Below are positions 50,513 through 59,012 of a stretch of 64,000 nucleotides of DNA, piece by piece; positions within the stretch are counted from its first letter, which is position 1, and each line of letters starts with the position of its first letter. The stretch spans positions 1 to 64,000 of the forward strand of contig NZ_BSCT01000020.1 of NCBI RefSeq assembly GCF_030159255.1. The letters are read 5' to 3'. The position numbers and the translations under genes are program-made. The DNA comes from Bradyrhizobium sp. SSBR45G (GTDB taxonomy: Bacteria > Pseudomonadota > Alphaproteobacteria > Rhizobiales > Xanthobacteraceae). The notes under the pieces are model-generated. The model searched no databases. It had not been told where the DNA came from and saw only the letters and a program-made list of their open reading frames with translations.

Positions 50513-52384
50513 CTACAGCCGCGGCATCGTGTCGGGCCGCACCTCGCGGGCCTGCGCTGCGAGACGGATCGCGGCATTGGCTGCGCCAAACCCCTGATAG
50601 TTGCGGCGCTGTACGATCTCGAAGAAGAAGCGCTCCTCGAAGATGTGGGTGTAGACCTGGAAGAACTCCGCGTCGCCGTCGCGGTCGTACAGAATCTCGT
50701 TGGCGCGGAGTGCAGCGATGGTCTCGGGCGCGAGGTCGTATTTGGCTTCGAGATCGTCGTAGTAGTTGTCGGGAATGTCGAGGAAGCCGGCGCCGCGGGC
50801 GCGCATCTCGGCCACGGCCGCGAAGATATCATCGCAGGAGAAGGCGATGTGCTGCACGCCGGAGCCGAAGAACTCCGAAATGAAGCGCGACGAGAGCGTG
50901 CGGTTTGCCGTCGAACCGTTGAGGATGAAGCGCAGGCTTCGATCGCCGTTGACGATCGCCTGGCTCTGCACGAGGCCCCTGGGGTCCGCGATCTCCATCT
51001 GCGGCAGACGGGAGAAGTCGATGAGCCCCGAGTAGAACAGCAGCCAGGACAGCATCTCCTCATGCGGCATCGACTGCGCGATGTGATCGACCGCAACGAG
51101 CCGGTCCGTGCCCTTGTCGCTGGCAACCGCCTCGAAGTCGACGTCCCAGTGCCGGCCGTGCGTGTCCAGGAAATACAACAGGCTGCCGCCGACGCCGTGG
51201 ATCGCCGGGATCTCGAGCTCTCCGGGACCGACCGGCTGCACGAAGGTGCGCGTCTTCAGAGACTGCGCCCGCGCCATCGCGCGATCGGCGCTGTCGACGT
51301 CGAGTGCGATGGCGCAGACGCCGGCACCATGCGTCACGTAATGCGAATGCGCAAAGCTCGCCGGCTCGCAGTTGATGACCAGTTCGATTGCCCCCTGTGT
51401 CCAGCGCTGCACCGCCTTGCTGCGATGACGCCCGGTGTTGCGGAAGCCGAGCTGGCCGAACAGCGTCGCCAGCACCTCGGCCTTGTCCTCGCTGACGGCG
51501 AATTCGACGAAGCCGATACCGTGGCTTTTGACGCGGGGAGCAAAGCGCTCGTCCGGCGACGCCGGCATCTTTCCGGCAAGATCATCCTGCAGCAGCAGCA
51601 GCGAGCGCATGCCGTCGAGCGCCGTCCGTGGCGATGATCCCGCGCGGAACTGGTCGTTGAAGATTTCGAGCGACAGCGGCCCGGCATAGCCGGTCGCAGC
51701 CACGGCCTCCATGAACTCGCCGACCGGCAGGTCGCCCTGCCCCGGGAAGCTGCGGAAATGCCGGCTCCAGGACAGCACGTCGAGCTCGAGCTTGGGCGCG
51801 TCGGCCAGCTGCACCAGGAAGATCTTGTCGGCCGGAATGGAGCGGATCGCGTTGGTCGGCAGCGCCGGCGCCAGCGCATGGAAGCTGTCGAGGATGACGC
51901 CGATCGCCTTGTGATCGGCGCGGCGCACGATCTCCCAGGCGTCGCGATAATCATGGACGTGGCGGCCCCAGGCCAGCGCCTCGTAGCCGACGCGCAGGCC
52001 ACGTTTTGCGGCGCGCTCGCCGAGCTCGTGGAAATCAGCGGCGGCGCGGTCGATGCCGCCGAGCGACAGCGGCGACACGCTGCTGCAGATCAGCAGCAGG
52101 TCGGTGCCCAGCTCCTGCATCAGGTCGAACTTGCGTTCCGCGCGGACGAAGTTGCGGGCGCGCTGCGGCTCGGGCATGCCCTCGAAATCGCGGAACGGCT
52201 GATAGGCGCAGATCGAGAGCCCTAGGTCGCGGCACATCTGCCCGATCTCGCGCGGCCGCATCCCGAACGCAACGAGATCATTTTCGAAGATCTCGACCTC
52301 CTCGAAGCCCGCCGCGGCAATCGCCTTGAGCTTTTCATCGAGGGCACCGCTGATGGAAACCGTCGCGATCGAGCGCTTGTTCAT
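50513..52384 (-). CDS. Two-domain 3-dehydroshikimate dehydratase (QuiC-like)
   Basis: The 623 residues hold an N-terminal TIM barrel of the sugar-isomerase type (1 to about 270) and a C-terminal 4-hydroxyphenylpyruvate dioxygenase-like VOC half (about 290-600). The barrel has the metal set Glu135 (VGYEALAW), Asp166 (VILDSFHA), Gln192 (LVQLADAP) and Glu240 (LSLEIF), as in QuiC-type 3-dehydroshikimate dehydratases that make protocatechuate. The C-terminal half keeps an HPPD-like triad His434, His512 and Glu589. It often carries the label of a bifunctional isomerase/dioxygenase. Its start overlaps the upstream livF-type gene by four bases. Confidence 0.88.
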   Translation of the reverse strand: MNKRSIATVSISGALDEKLKAIAAAGFEEVEIFENDLVAFGMRPREIGQMCRDLGLSICAYQPFRDFEGMPEPQRARNFVRAERKFDLMQELGTDLLLICSSVSPLSLGGIDRAAADFHELGERAAKRGLRVGYEALAWGRHVHDYRDAWEIVRRADHKAIGVILDSFHALAPALPTNAIRSIPADKIFLVQLADAPKLELDVLSWSRHFRSFPGQGDLPVGEFMEAVAATGYAGPLSLEIFNDQFRAGSSPRTALDGMRSLLLLQDDLAGKMPASPDERFAPRVKSHGIGFVEFAVSEDKAEVLATLFGQLGFRNTGRHRSKAVQRWTQGAIELVINCEPASFAHSHYVTHGAGVCAIALDVDSADRAMARAQSLKTRTFVQPVGPGELEIPAIHGVGGSLLYFLDTHGRHWDVDFEAVASDKGTDRLVAVDHIAQSMPHEEMLSWLLFYSGLIDFSRLPQMEIADPRGLVQSQAIVNGDRSLRFILNGSTANRTLSSRFISEFFGSGVQHIAFSCDDIFAAVAEMRARGAGFLDIPDNYYDDLEAKYDLAPETIAALRANEILYDRDGDAEFFQVYTHIFEERFFFEIVQRRNYQGFGAANAAIRLAAQAREVRPDTMPRL

Positions 52385-53118
52385 GCCGCCGTCTCCTCCA
52401 TTGCGCCGCCCAGGAACAGCTGGCCGATGCGCGGATCGGCCAGCACGCGGTCGGCCTTGTCGATGATGCGGGTGCGGCCGAGCTCCAGCACGATGCCGTA
52501 GTCGGAGATCTCCAGCGCCGAGCGGGCGTTCTGCTCGATCAGCAGCACCGAGACGCCGCGGTCGCGCAGCTGCTTCAGCATGTCGAAAGTCTGCTGCACC
52601 ATCAGCGGCGACAGGCCGATCGAGGGCTCGTCGATCAGCACCAGCTGCGGCTCAAGCAAAAGGCCGCGCGCGATCTCGAGCTGCTTCTGCTCGCCGCCCG
52701 ACAAGGTCGAGGCCTGGCGGTCCGCCTTCTTGCGCAGCACCGGAAACACGTCGAGCGCCGCCTCGACACGGGCGGTGAGATCGAAGTCGCGAGCAGCCGC
52801 GACGCCGCCGAGCTCAATGTTGTGGCGCACCGACAGCTCGCCGAAGATGTTGCGGCCCTGCGGGATGTAGCAGATGCCGGCGCCGAGCAGCGCGCGCTGG
52901 CTCAAGCCGGTGACGTCACGCCCCTTGAAGATCACTTTGCCTTCGCGCAACTTCAAGAGACCAAAGATCGCCTTGAACACGGTCGACTTGCCGGCGCCGT
53001 TCGGGCCGATGACCGTGGTGATCGATCCCTTCGGCACCGAAAAGGTGGTGCCGTTGAGGATCGTCATCTTGCCGTAGCCGCCGACGAGGTTCTGGACGTC
53101 GAGAATGGGATCGCTCAT
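52381..53118 (-). CDS. Branched-chain-type ABC transporter ATPase (LivF-like)
   Basis: This is one of two ATPases of the HAAT importer, 245 residues. Walker A GPNGAGKSTV, signature LSGGEQKQLEIARGLL and Walker B LVLIDEPSIGLSP are clear. The start at 53118 (MSDPILDVQNLVGGYG) is typical for LivF. It overlaps quiC by four bases and lies 11 bases after the LivG-type gene. Transport of shikimate or related acids is inferred from the operon. Confidence 0.93.
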   Translation of the reverse strand: MSDPILDVQNLVGGYGKMTILNGTTFSVPKGSITTVIGPNGAGKSTVFKAIFGLLKLREGKVIFKGRDVTGLSQRALLGAGICYIPQGRNIFGELSVRHNIELGGVAAARDFDLTARVEAALDVFPVLRKKADRQASTLSGGEQKQLEIARGLLLEPQLVLIDEPSIGLSPLMVQQTFDMLKQLRDRGVSVLLIEQNARSALEISDYGIVLELGRTRIIDKADRVLADPRIGQLFLGGAMEETAA

Positions 53119-53129
53119 GGCCGGCTCCC

Positions 53130-53873
53130 TCAATGTCCAAGATAGGCTTCGATCACGGCCGGATTGGCCCTGATCTCGTCGGGCTTGCCGATCGCAAGCA
53201 CCTTGCCTTCCGCCATCACCATCACGCGCGAGCACAGCGACATCACGAACTCCATGTTGTGCTCGATCACGACGAAGGTGGCGCGGCGCTCGCGATTGAT
53301 GGCAATCAGACGCTCCTTGAGGTCGCCGAGCATGGTCGGGTTGACGCCGCCGGCGGGCTCGTCGAGCAGCACCAGCCGCGGGCCGCCCATGAAGGCCATG
53401 GCCGCATCGAGCAGCTTCTGCTGACCGTAGGACAGGCCACCGGCCGGCTCGTTGGCGAGATGCTCCAGCTTGAAGAAGCCGATCATCTGATCGGCGGTCG
53501 TGGTGAGGCCCGCATCTGACGGACCGAACAGGCGCGACAGCATGCTGCCGCGATGCTCCTGGCCGGCAAGAATGAGATTGTCGCGCACCGAGAGCTTTGG
53601 GAACACCTGCAGCAACTGGAAGGTGCGGCTGACGCCGAGACGATTCAGGTCTGCCGGCCGCTGGCCGGTGACGAGCTTGCCATCGACCCTCACCTCGCCG
53701 GCGCTCGGCACCAGCTGGCCGAGGATGCAGTTGAACAGCGTCGACTTGCCGCAGCCATTGGGGCCGATCAGGCCGAGGATCTCGCCCTCCTGCACATCGA
53801 AGCTGACGCCGTCGACGGCCGTGATGCCGCCGAAGCTCTTCTTGACGTCGCGAACGTCGAGGACAGCGGTCAT
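53130..53873 (-). CDS. Branched-chain-type ABC transporter ATPase (LivG-like)
   Basis: This is the second ATPase of the importer, 247 residues: Walker A GPNGCGKSTLF, signature LSYGQQKLLDAAMAFM (Tyr in place of the second Gly, as in many LivG), Walker B LVLLDEPAGGVNP and a switch His in VVIEHNMEF. The start at 53873 overlaps the LivM-type gene stop by four bases. Confidence 0.93.
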   Translation of the reverse strand: MTAVLDVRDVKKSFGGITAVDGVSFDVQEGEILGLIGPNGCGKSTLFNCILGQLVPSAGEVRVDGKLVTGQRPADLNRLGVSRTFQLLQVFPKLSVRDNLILAGQEHRGSMLSRLFGPSDAGLTTTADQMIGFFKLEHLANEPAGGLSYGQQKLLDAAMAFMGGPRLVLLDEPAGGVNPTMLGDLKERLIAINRERRATFVVIEHNMEFVMSLCSRVMVMAEGKVLAIGKPDEIRANPAVIEAYLGH

Positions 53874-54868
53874 TGCGCGGCCTCCAGCTTGGATTGAGCC
53901 GCGGCCCGCAGCGCCGACGCGGCCTTGGTTCGCCGCTCGCTGAGGTAACGGTCGAGAATGCCGAGGATGCCGCTCGGCGAATAGATCAGCAGCAGGATGA
54001 CGGCGGCCGCGTAGAGCATCAAATAGTAACCTTCGGCGAAGCGCAGCCATTCCGGCAGCAGCACGGCAATCATGGCGCCGAGGAACGGCCCGAGCATGAA
54101 GCCGGAGCCACCGACGATCACCATCATCAGGAGATCGAGCGAGAGCTGCAGGTTGAACGGCACGGGATCGACATATTGCGTCAGCGGCGCATAGAGCACG
54201 CCGGCAATGCCGCCGAGCACGGAGCCGATCGCGAACGCCATCAGAGTATAGCGCCGCGTGTCGATGCCGAGCGACTGCGCCCGGATCGGATTCTCACGCA
54301 GAGCCATGAAGGCGCGGCCCCAGGGCGAGCGGATCAGCCACCACATCGCAAGCGTGACGAGCCCGAGCGAGCCGAGACAGAGATAGTAGAACGGCAGCGG
54401 CCGGCGGGTCGGGAACCCGAAGATCTCGGGACGCGGAATGTTGCTGATGCCGTAGATGCCGTTGGTAAGCCAGCTCTCGTTGCGGAACACCAGGAACATC
54501 AGCGTCGAGAAGGCGAGCGTGACGAAAGCGAGGTAATGATGCTGCACGCGCAGCGCCGGATAGCCGAGCAGCCAGCCGACGATGAAGCAGATCACGATGA
54601 CGAGCCCGAGCGCCGCAATCAGCGGCCAGCCATGCGTGGTCAGGATCGCCGCGCCATAGGCGCCGATGCCGACGAAGGCGCCCTGGGCCAGCGACACCTG
54701 CCCGGCGTAGCCGAGCGTGAGGTTGAGGCCCATGGCGGCGATCGTCATGACCGCCCACTGGCTCAGGATATACAGGCCGTAGCGGTTGAAGTTCATCGGG
54801 ATGATGATCAGGCCGGCGATGACGACGACAGCCAGCGCGGCAAGGAGCAGTCTGCTGTGCTTGCTCAT
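53870..54868 (-). CDS. Branched-chain-type ABC transporter permease (LivM-like)
   Basis: This inner-membrane permease has 332 residues and about nine hydrophobic segments. Typical LivM motifs are GLNLTLGYAGQVSLAQGAFVGIGAYGAAI and ENPIRAQSLGIDTRRYTLMAFAIGSVLGGIAGVLYA. It overlaps the LivH-type gene at one end and the LivG-type gene at the other, so translation of the set is coupled. Confidence 0.93.
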   Translation of the reverse strand: MSKHSRLLLAALAVVVIAGLIIIPMNFNRYGLYILSQWAVMTIAAMGLNLTLGYAGQVSLAQGAFVGIGAYGAAILTTHGWPLIAALGLVIVICFIVGWLLGYPALRVQHHYLAFVTLAFSTLMFLVFRNESWLTNGIYGISNIPRPEIFGFPTRRPLPFYYLCLGSLGLVTLAMWWLIRSPWGRAFMALRENPIRAQSLGIDTRRYTLMAFAIGSVLGGIAGVLYAPLTQYVDPVPFNLQLSLDLLMMVIVGGSGFMLGPFLGAMIAVLLPEWLRFAEGYYLMLYAAAVILLLIYSPSGILGILDRYLSERRTKAASALRAAAQSKLEAAQ

Positions 54869-55740
54869 ACCGTGCGCTCCTCGGCCCGACCGAGCAGGCC
54901 CTGCGGCCGGAACAGGATCATCAGGATCAGCAGCACCATCGGCACGGCGGCGCGATATTGGGTGGACACATAGGCGGCGGCGAGATTGTCGACGACGCCG
55001 ATCAGGAGGCCACCCGCGATGGCGCCGCGGACCTGGTTGAAGCCGCCGACGATCGCGGCGATGAAGGCCGCCTGCCCGAGCACCTCGCCACTGGAAAATT
55101 TTGCCAGATAGATCGGCGTGATCAGCAGCGAGGCCAGCGCCACCAGCACGGCGTTGATCAGGAAGGTCAGCAGGATCATGCGCTCGACGGGCACGCCGAT
55201 GATGCGCGCCACCGTTGGGTTCTGCGCCGCCGCCTGCATCTGATGACCCAGCGAGGTGCGGTTGAGCAGCGCGGTCAGGCCGACGACGGCCAGGATCGCC
55301 ACGGCGAGCACACCGAGGCTCTGCAGCGAGATGGCGCGGCCCAGAATGGTGACGTCACCGACCGGCACGATCGAGGGAAATGGCGAGGCCTCAGCGCTGA
55401 AGAACTGCTTCACCGCCTCCTTGATCCCGATCGCCAGCGCCATGGTGGCGATCGCGAGCGGCAGCACGCCGTGCCGCAGCATCGGATCGACCAGCAGCAT
55501 CTTGAAGGCGAGGCCGAGCAGCAGCGCCGACAAGAGAATACCGACGAGAACGGCGAGCCAGAAGGGTGCGCCGAGGTGCAGCACCGCGAGCATCAGGAAG
55601 GCCGGCAGCATCACGAACTCGCCCTGGGCGAAGTTGATGGTCTGCGAGGTCTGCCACAGCAAGGTGAAGCCGACGGCTACGAGCGCGTAGATGGCGCCGG
55701 TGGCGAGTCCCGCCACGATCAGGTCGAGCAGATTGGACAT
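54865..55740 (-). CDS. Branched-chain-type ABC transporter permease (LivH-like)
   Basis: This is the second permease, 291 residues, with about eight spans. It has LVAGLATGAIYALVAVGFTLLWQTSQTINFAQGEFVMLPAFL at the N-terminus, the LivH hallmark, and GSFIAAIVGGFNQVRGAIAGGLLIGVVDNLAA-like sequence near the C-terminus. It lies 74 bases after the binding-protein gene. Confidence 0.93.
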   Translation of the reverse strand: MSNLLDLIVAGLATGAIYALVAVGFTLLWQTSQTINFAQGEFVMLPAFLMLAVLHLGAPFWLAVLVGILLSALLLGLAFKMLLVDPMLRHGVLPLAIATMALAIGIKEAVKQFFSAEASPFPSIVPVGDVTILGRAISLQSLGVLAVAILAVVGLTALLNRTSLGHQMQAAAQNPTVARIIGVPVERMILLTFLINAVLVALASLLITPIYLAKFSSGEVLGQAAFIAAIVGGFNQVRGAIAGGLLIGVVDNLAAAYVSTQYRAAVPMVLLILMILFRPQGLLGRAEERTV

Positions 55741-55814
55741 GGTTTCCCCGTGAGCCCTTGGGTGACGGCGGCGCCGGACATCACCCCACCAGCGCCGCCG
55801 ATCGACCGTTGTCC

Positions 55815-56954
55815 TCAGTTGAGCTTCGGCAGCACCTGCTTCACGACCTGCTTGCCTTCGACCACCTCGACCAGGAAGCCTTGGCGATCGATGTCGCCGT
55901 TCTGGTCGAAGGTGACATCCATCAGGATGTTCGGCTCGGCCGCGGTCTTGATCGTCAGGCCGTGCAGGGTGTCGGCGAACGCCTTGGAGTCGACCTTGCC
56001 CATCTTCTCGGTCGTCGCCTTGACCATGTAGATCGCCAGATAACCCTTCAGGCCGTTGTGATCGGGCACGTAGTTGTACTTCTTCACGAAGCGGTCACGG
56101 AACGCCTTGATCGCCTCGACCGGCGCATCGGTGGTGAGGCCGACATGCCCGCGAGCCCCGTTGGCGGCATCACCGGCGAGCTCGATCACCTTCTGGCCGA
56201 CCAGCGTGGTCTCGCCGATCAACGGCGCGGTCACGCCCTGGCGCTTGAGCTCCTTGAGGATACGCGCGCTCTCCTCCTCGTTGACGTAGATGAAGACCGC
56301 ATCCGGCGCCGCCGCCTTGATCTTGCTGACGTCGGCGGCGAAATCGGCCTGGCCGGCTTCGGTCGAGAGATCCGCTGCAACTTTGATACCGAGGCGGTTG
56401 AACTCCTTGGTGATGACGTCGCGTCCGCCGCGTCCGAAATCGTTGTTGACCCAGACCACCGCGACCGACTTCGCCTTCAGCTCGTCGTTGACGTATTTCG
56501 CGACCTTCGGCATCGATGATTGCTGGCCGAACGACGTGCGGAACAGGAACTTGTTGCCGCCCTGAGTCAGTTCAGCGGCCTCGCCGCCCATGATCTGCGC
56601 GATGCCAGCTTCAGCCGCCAGCGGCGCCGTGACCTTCACCGAGCCGGAATAGCCGGGCCCGAGCAGCACATAGGGCTCGGCGTCGAGCGCCTTCTGCACC
56701 TGGGCACGCGCAACGCCGGGGTTCGACTGCGAGTCGGCGTGGCTGACCTCGATCTTGCGGCCGAGGATGCCGCCCTTGGCGTTGATCTCCTCGACGGCGA
56801 GGTCGATGCCGTTCTTCCAATTGGTGCCGACGGTGGCGCCGCCGCCCGAGAGCTCGGCGACGTTGGCGATCTTGATGGGGGCGCCGGACTGCGCGTAGGC
56901 GGCTCCGGACAGCAGAACGGCCGTGCACAGGCCAGCCAGGATGGTCGATCTCAT
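55815..56954 (-). CDS. Periplasmic binding protein of the ABC importer (LivK-type)
   Basis: This 379-residue protein has a signal peptide (MRSTILAGLCTAVLLSGAAYAQSG) and a type I periplasmic-binding fold: KIANVAELSGGGATVGTNWKNGIDLAVEEINAKGGILGRKIEVSHADSQSNPGVARAQVQ, then later SVAVVWVNNDFGRGGRD and FIYVNEEESARILKEL. It decides the specificity of the importer. HAAT-type systems carry branched-chain amino acids but also aromatic acids and other carboxylates. Its position between a shikimate dehydrogenase gene and the permeases suggests shikimate, quinate or dehydroshikimate. Confidence 0.92.
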   Translation of the reverse strand: MRSTILAGLCTAVLLSGAAYAQSGAPIKIANVAELSGGGATVGTNWKNGIDLAVEEINAKGGILGRKIEVSHADSQSNPGVARAQVQKALDAEPYVLLGPGYSGSVKVTAPLAAEAGIAQIMGGEAAELTQGGNKFLFRTSFGQQSSMPKVAKYVNDELKAKSVAVVWVNNDFGRGGRDVITKEFNRLGIKVAADLSTEAGQADFAADVSKIKAAAPDAVFIYVNEEESARILKELKRQGVTAPLIGETTLVGQKVIELAGDAANGARGHVGLTTDAPVEAIKAFRDRFVKKYNYVPDHNGLKGYLAIYMVKATTEKMGKVDSKAFADTLHGLTIKTAAEPNILMDVTFDQNGDIDRQGFLVEVVEGKQVVKQVLPKLN

Positions 56955-57033
56955 GTTGTTTCCTCCTCTGTATCTCAACGCTTGTTTGCGTTTTTGCTTG
57001 AACGACTAGGTCAGCGCGTATTGGCCGGTTTGC

Positions 57034-57915
57034 TCAGGCGGCGTCAACCGCCGGATATCTCTCCGCCATGTGGTTGTCGAAGGCCGCGCCCATTGCCTCG
57101 GCCGATGGCGCGAGCCCGGTGAACAGTTCGAAGGCGTCGGCCGCCTGGTAGATCGCGAGCTCGCGCCCAAGCAGCACTTGCGCGCCCCTCCCCTTGGCGG
57201 CGTTCAGCAGCGGTGTCCACAGCGGTGAGTAGACGGCGTCGGCGACCCAGAGATCGGCACGCAGCAACTGGTCTGGCACCGGCGTACCGCGGTTCGGCAA
57301 CATGCCGATCGGGGTGCCGTTGACGATGCCTGCCGCACCCTGCAGCGCGTCTTTGACGCTGTCGACCACAGTGATGGATTTGCCGGCCGGCAGCAGGCTC
57401 GCCAGCTTCTCGGCCCGAGCCCGCTCGGTGTCGTAGATGCGCAAGCCCGCGACGTCGAGGTTCGCAAGTGCGAAGGCGATCGCCTTGCCGACCCCGCCGG
57501 CGCCGATCAGCGCCACGACGCCGCGATGAGTCTGGCTGACCAGCGGTGCCACCGCACGCTCGAAGCCGGTCGTATCGGTGTTGTGGCCGATCAGCCGTCC
57601 GTCGCGAACGACGACGGTATTCACGGCCCCCATCGCCGCCGCCTTCGGCGCGAGCTCGTCGAGCAGCTCGACCACGGCTTCCTTGTAGGGATAGGTCACG
57701 TTGACACCGGCAAAGCCCAGCCGGCGCACGCCTTCGAGCAGCGTCGCGAGGCCCGCCCGGTCGGCGCCGGCGACCTCGATGAGCTGGTAATGGCAGCGCA
57801 CGCCGAGCGCCGCTGCGGCATGCTCGTGCATTGCGGGAGAGGCCGAATGCGCGATCGGCGCACCGATCAGACCGGTCAGGAATTTGCGGGCTTTGAGCGC
57901 GGAAAGATCAGGCAC
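57034..57915 (-). CDS. Quinate/shikimate dehydrogenase (AroE family, NAD type)
   Basis: This 293-residue AroE-fold enzyme starts at a GTG (PDLSALKARKFLTGLIG). Active-site elements: Ser24/Ser26 (IAHSASPAMHE), Lys78 (VNVTYPYKEA), Asp114 (GHNTDTTGFE) and YQAADAFELFTGLAP. After the Rossmann motif GAGGVGKAIAFAL the cofactor loop reads RIYDTERARAE with Asp162. Biosynthetic AroE has NRT here for NADP, while an acidic residue marks NAD-preferring quinate/shikimate dehydrogenases. This argues for catabolism. It is the first gene of the ABC-transporter/QuiC operon. Confidence 0.88.
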   Translation of the reverse strand: MPDLSALKARKFLTGLIGAPIAHSASPAMHEHAAAALGVRCHYQLIEVAGADRAGLATLLEGVRRLGFAGVNVTYPYKEAVVELLDELAPKAAAMGAVNTVVVRDGRLIGHNTDTTGFERAVAPLVSQTHRGVVALIGAGGVGKAIAFALANLDVAGLRIYDTERARAEKLASLLPAGKSITVVDSVKDALQGAAGIVNGTPIGMLPNRGTPVPDQLLRADLWVADAVYSPLWTPLLNAAKGRGAQVLLGRELAIYQAADAFELFTGLAPSAEAMGAAFDNHMAERYPAVDAA

Positions 57916-58028
57916 GTTCGCTTCAGTCTCTGCTGCCGCCTCGCGCGATCGCCGCACGAGCGATGAATGACGCTGCGGACGATAGCGCTTTGGCCGGCTA
58001 ACACAATTACCCAAATATCCGCTGAACC

Positions 58029-58041
58029 TAACATCATGTTA
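58029..58041. promoter_or_regulatory. LysR-type operator candidate upstream of the shikimate operon
   Basis: TAACAT-C-ATGTTA is a perfect inverted repeat with the T-N11-A form of a LysR box. It overlaps the stop codon of the upstream LysR gene (58039-58041) and lies about 114 bases before the dehydrogenase start, so it is well placed to control the catabolic operon. Confidence 0.55.
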
Positions 58042-58980
58042 TTTTTTGCCGGTGACCGCTTTCGCAGGCTTCGCCACCTGGCGTCGGCCTGGCTCCAGCG
58101 CGCGCATCTCGGCGCGCAGGCAGTCGATGAAATGCTCGGCGTAGAGCGACAGCGGCGTGCCGCGCTTGACCGCAATGTAGGTGTCGAACCGCGTCGGCTC
58201 GGCGATCTTGATGAGCTCGATGCCGGGATAGCCGCCATGCGCGACCGTGAACTGGTCGATGACGGCGATGCCGAGCCCGGCCTTCACCAGCGCGCACACG
58301 GTGGTGCCGAAGCGCGCCTTGATCGAGATGTTGTAGCTGAGTTTGTTGCGCGCGAAGATCTCCGCCATGATCCGGCCATAGGGATCGTTGGGATCGATGC
58401 CGATCAGCGGATAGCGCGTCATCTCCGTCGCCGAGACCTGCTTGCGGCCGGCGAGCTCATGGCCTTCAGGCACGATGCAGAACAGCTCGCCCGAGGCCAG
58501 CGGCATGAATTCGAGGCCGGAATGGTCGAGCCGGTAGCTCATCGCCACGCACTCGCCCTTGCCCAGCATCAGATAGTCGATCGCCTCCTCGATCTTGAGG
58601 ATGTTGATGTCGATGCCGAGATCCGGATAGCGGCGGCGGACGCGCTCGATCGCGCGCGGCACCATCACCTGGGAAATGCTCGGCACCGAGCCGATGCGCA
58701 GTTCGGAGAGTGCGCCGCGGCCGATGTTGGAGATGATGTAGCTGAGATCGTCGACCTTCTCGTAGACGCTGTTGATCTGCTCGAAGATGTTCTGCGCTTC
58801 GGGGGTCGGGAAGTAGCGGCCGTTCTGGCGCTGGAAGAAGCGGATGCCGAGCGAGCGCTCGGTGTATTTCACCAGCCGGCTGACGCCCGGCGCCGACACC
58901 TTCAAGAGCCGCGCGGCGCCGTTGATGGTGCCGGTCACCATCACCGCGCGGATGACCTCGACCTGGCGCAACGTCATCAT
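58039..58980 (-). CDS. LysR-family regulator, probable controller of the shikimate operon
   Basis: This 313-residue regulator reads MMTLRQVEVIRAVMVTGTINGAARLLKVSAPGVSRLVKYTERSLGIRFFQR in the DNA-binding domain, then a LysR effector domain. The first ATG of the MM pair at 58980 is used. The gene runs in the same direction as the ABC/dehydrogenase operon, 123 bases upstream of it, and a perfect T-N11-A palindrome lies at its 3' end. It is only 32 bases after the AsmA-like gene, so its own promoter may be inside that gene. Target inferred from layout. Confidence 0.88.
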   Translation of the reverse strand: MMTLRQVEVIRAVMVTGTINGAARLLKVSAPGVSRLVKYTERSLGIRFFQRQNGRYFPTPEAQNIFEQINSVYEKVDDLSYIISNIGRGALSELRIGSVPSISQVMVPRAIERVRRRYPDLGIDINILKIEEAIDYLMLGKGECVAMSYRLDHSGLEFMPLASGELFCIVPEGHELAGRKQVSATEMTRYPLIGIDPNDPYGRIMAEIFARNKLSYNISIKARFGTTVCALVKAGLGIAVIDQFTVAHGGYPGIELIKIAEPTRFDTYIAVKRGTPLSLYAEHFIDCLRAEMRALEPGRRQVAKPAKAVTGKK

Positions 58981-59012
58981 CGGCGCGGCCCCTGCCCGAC
59001 GCGCGCCCGCGA

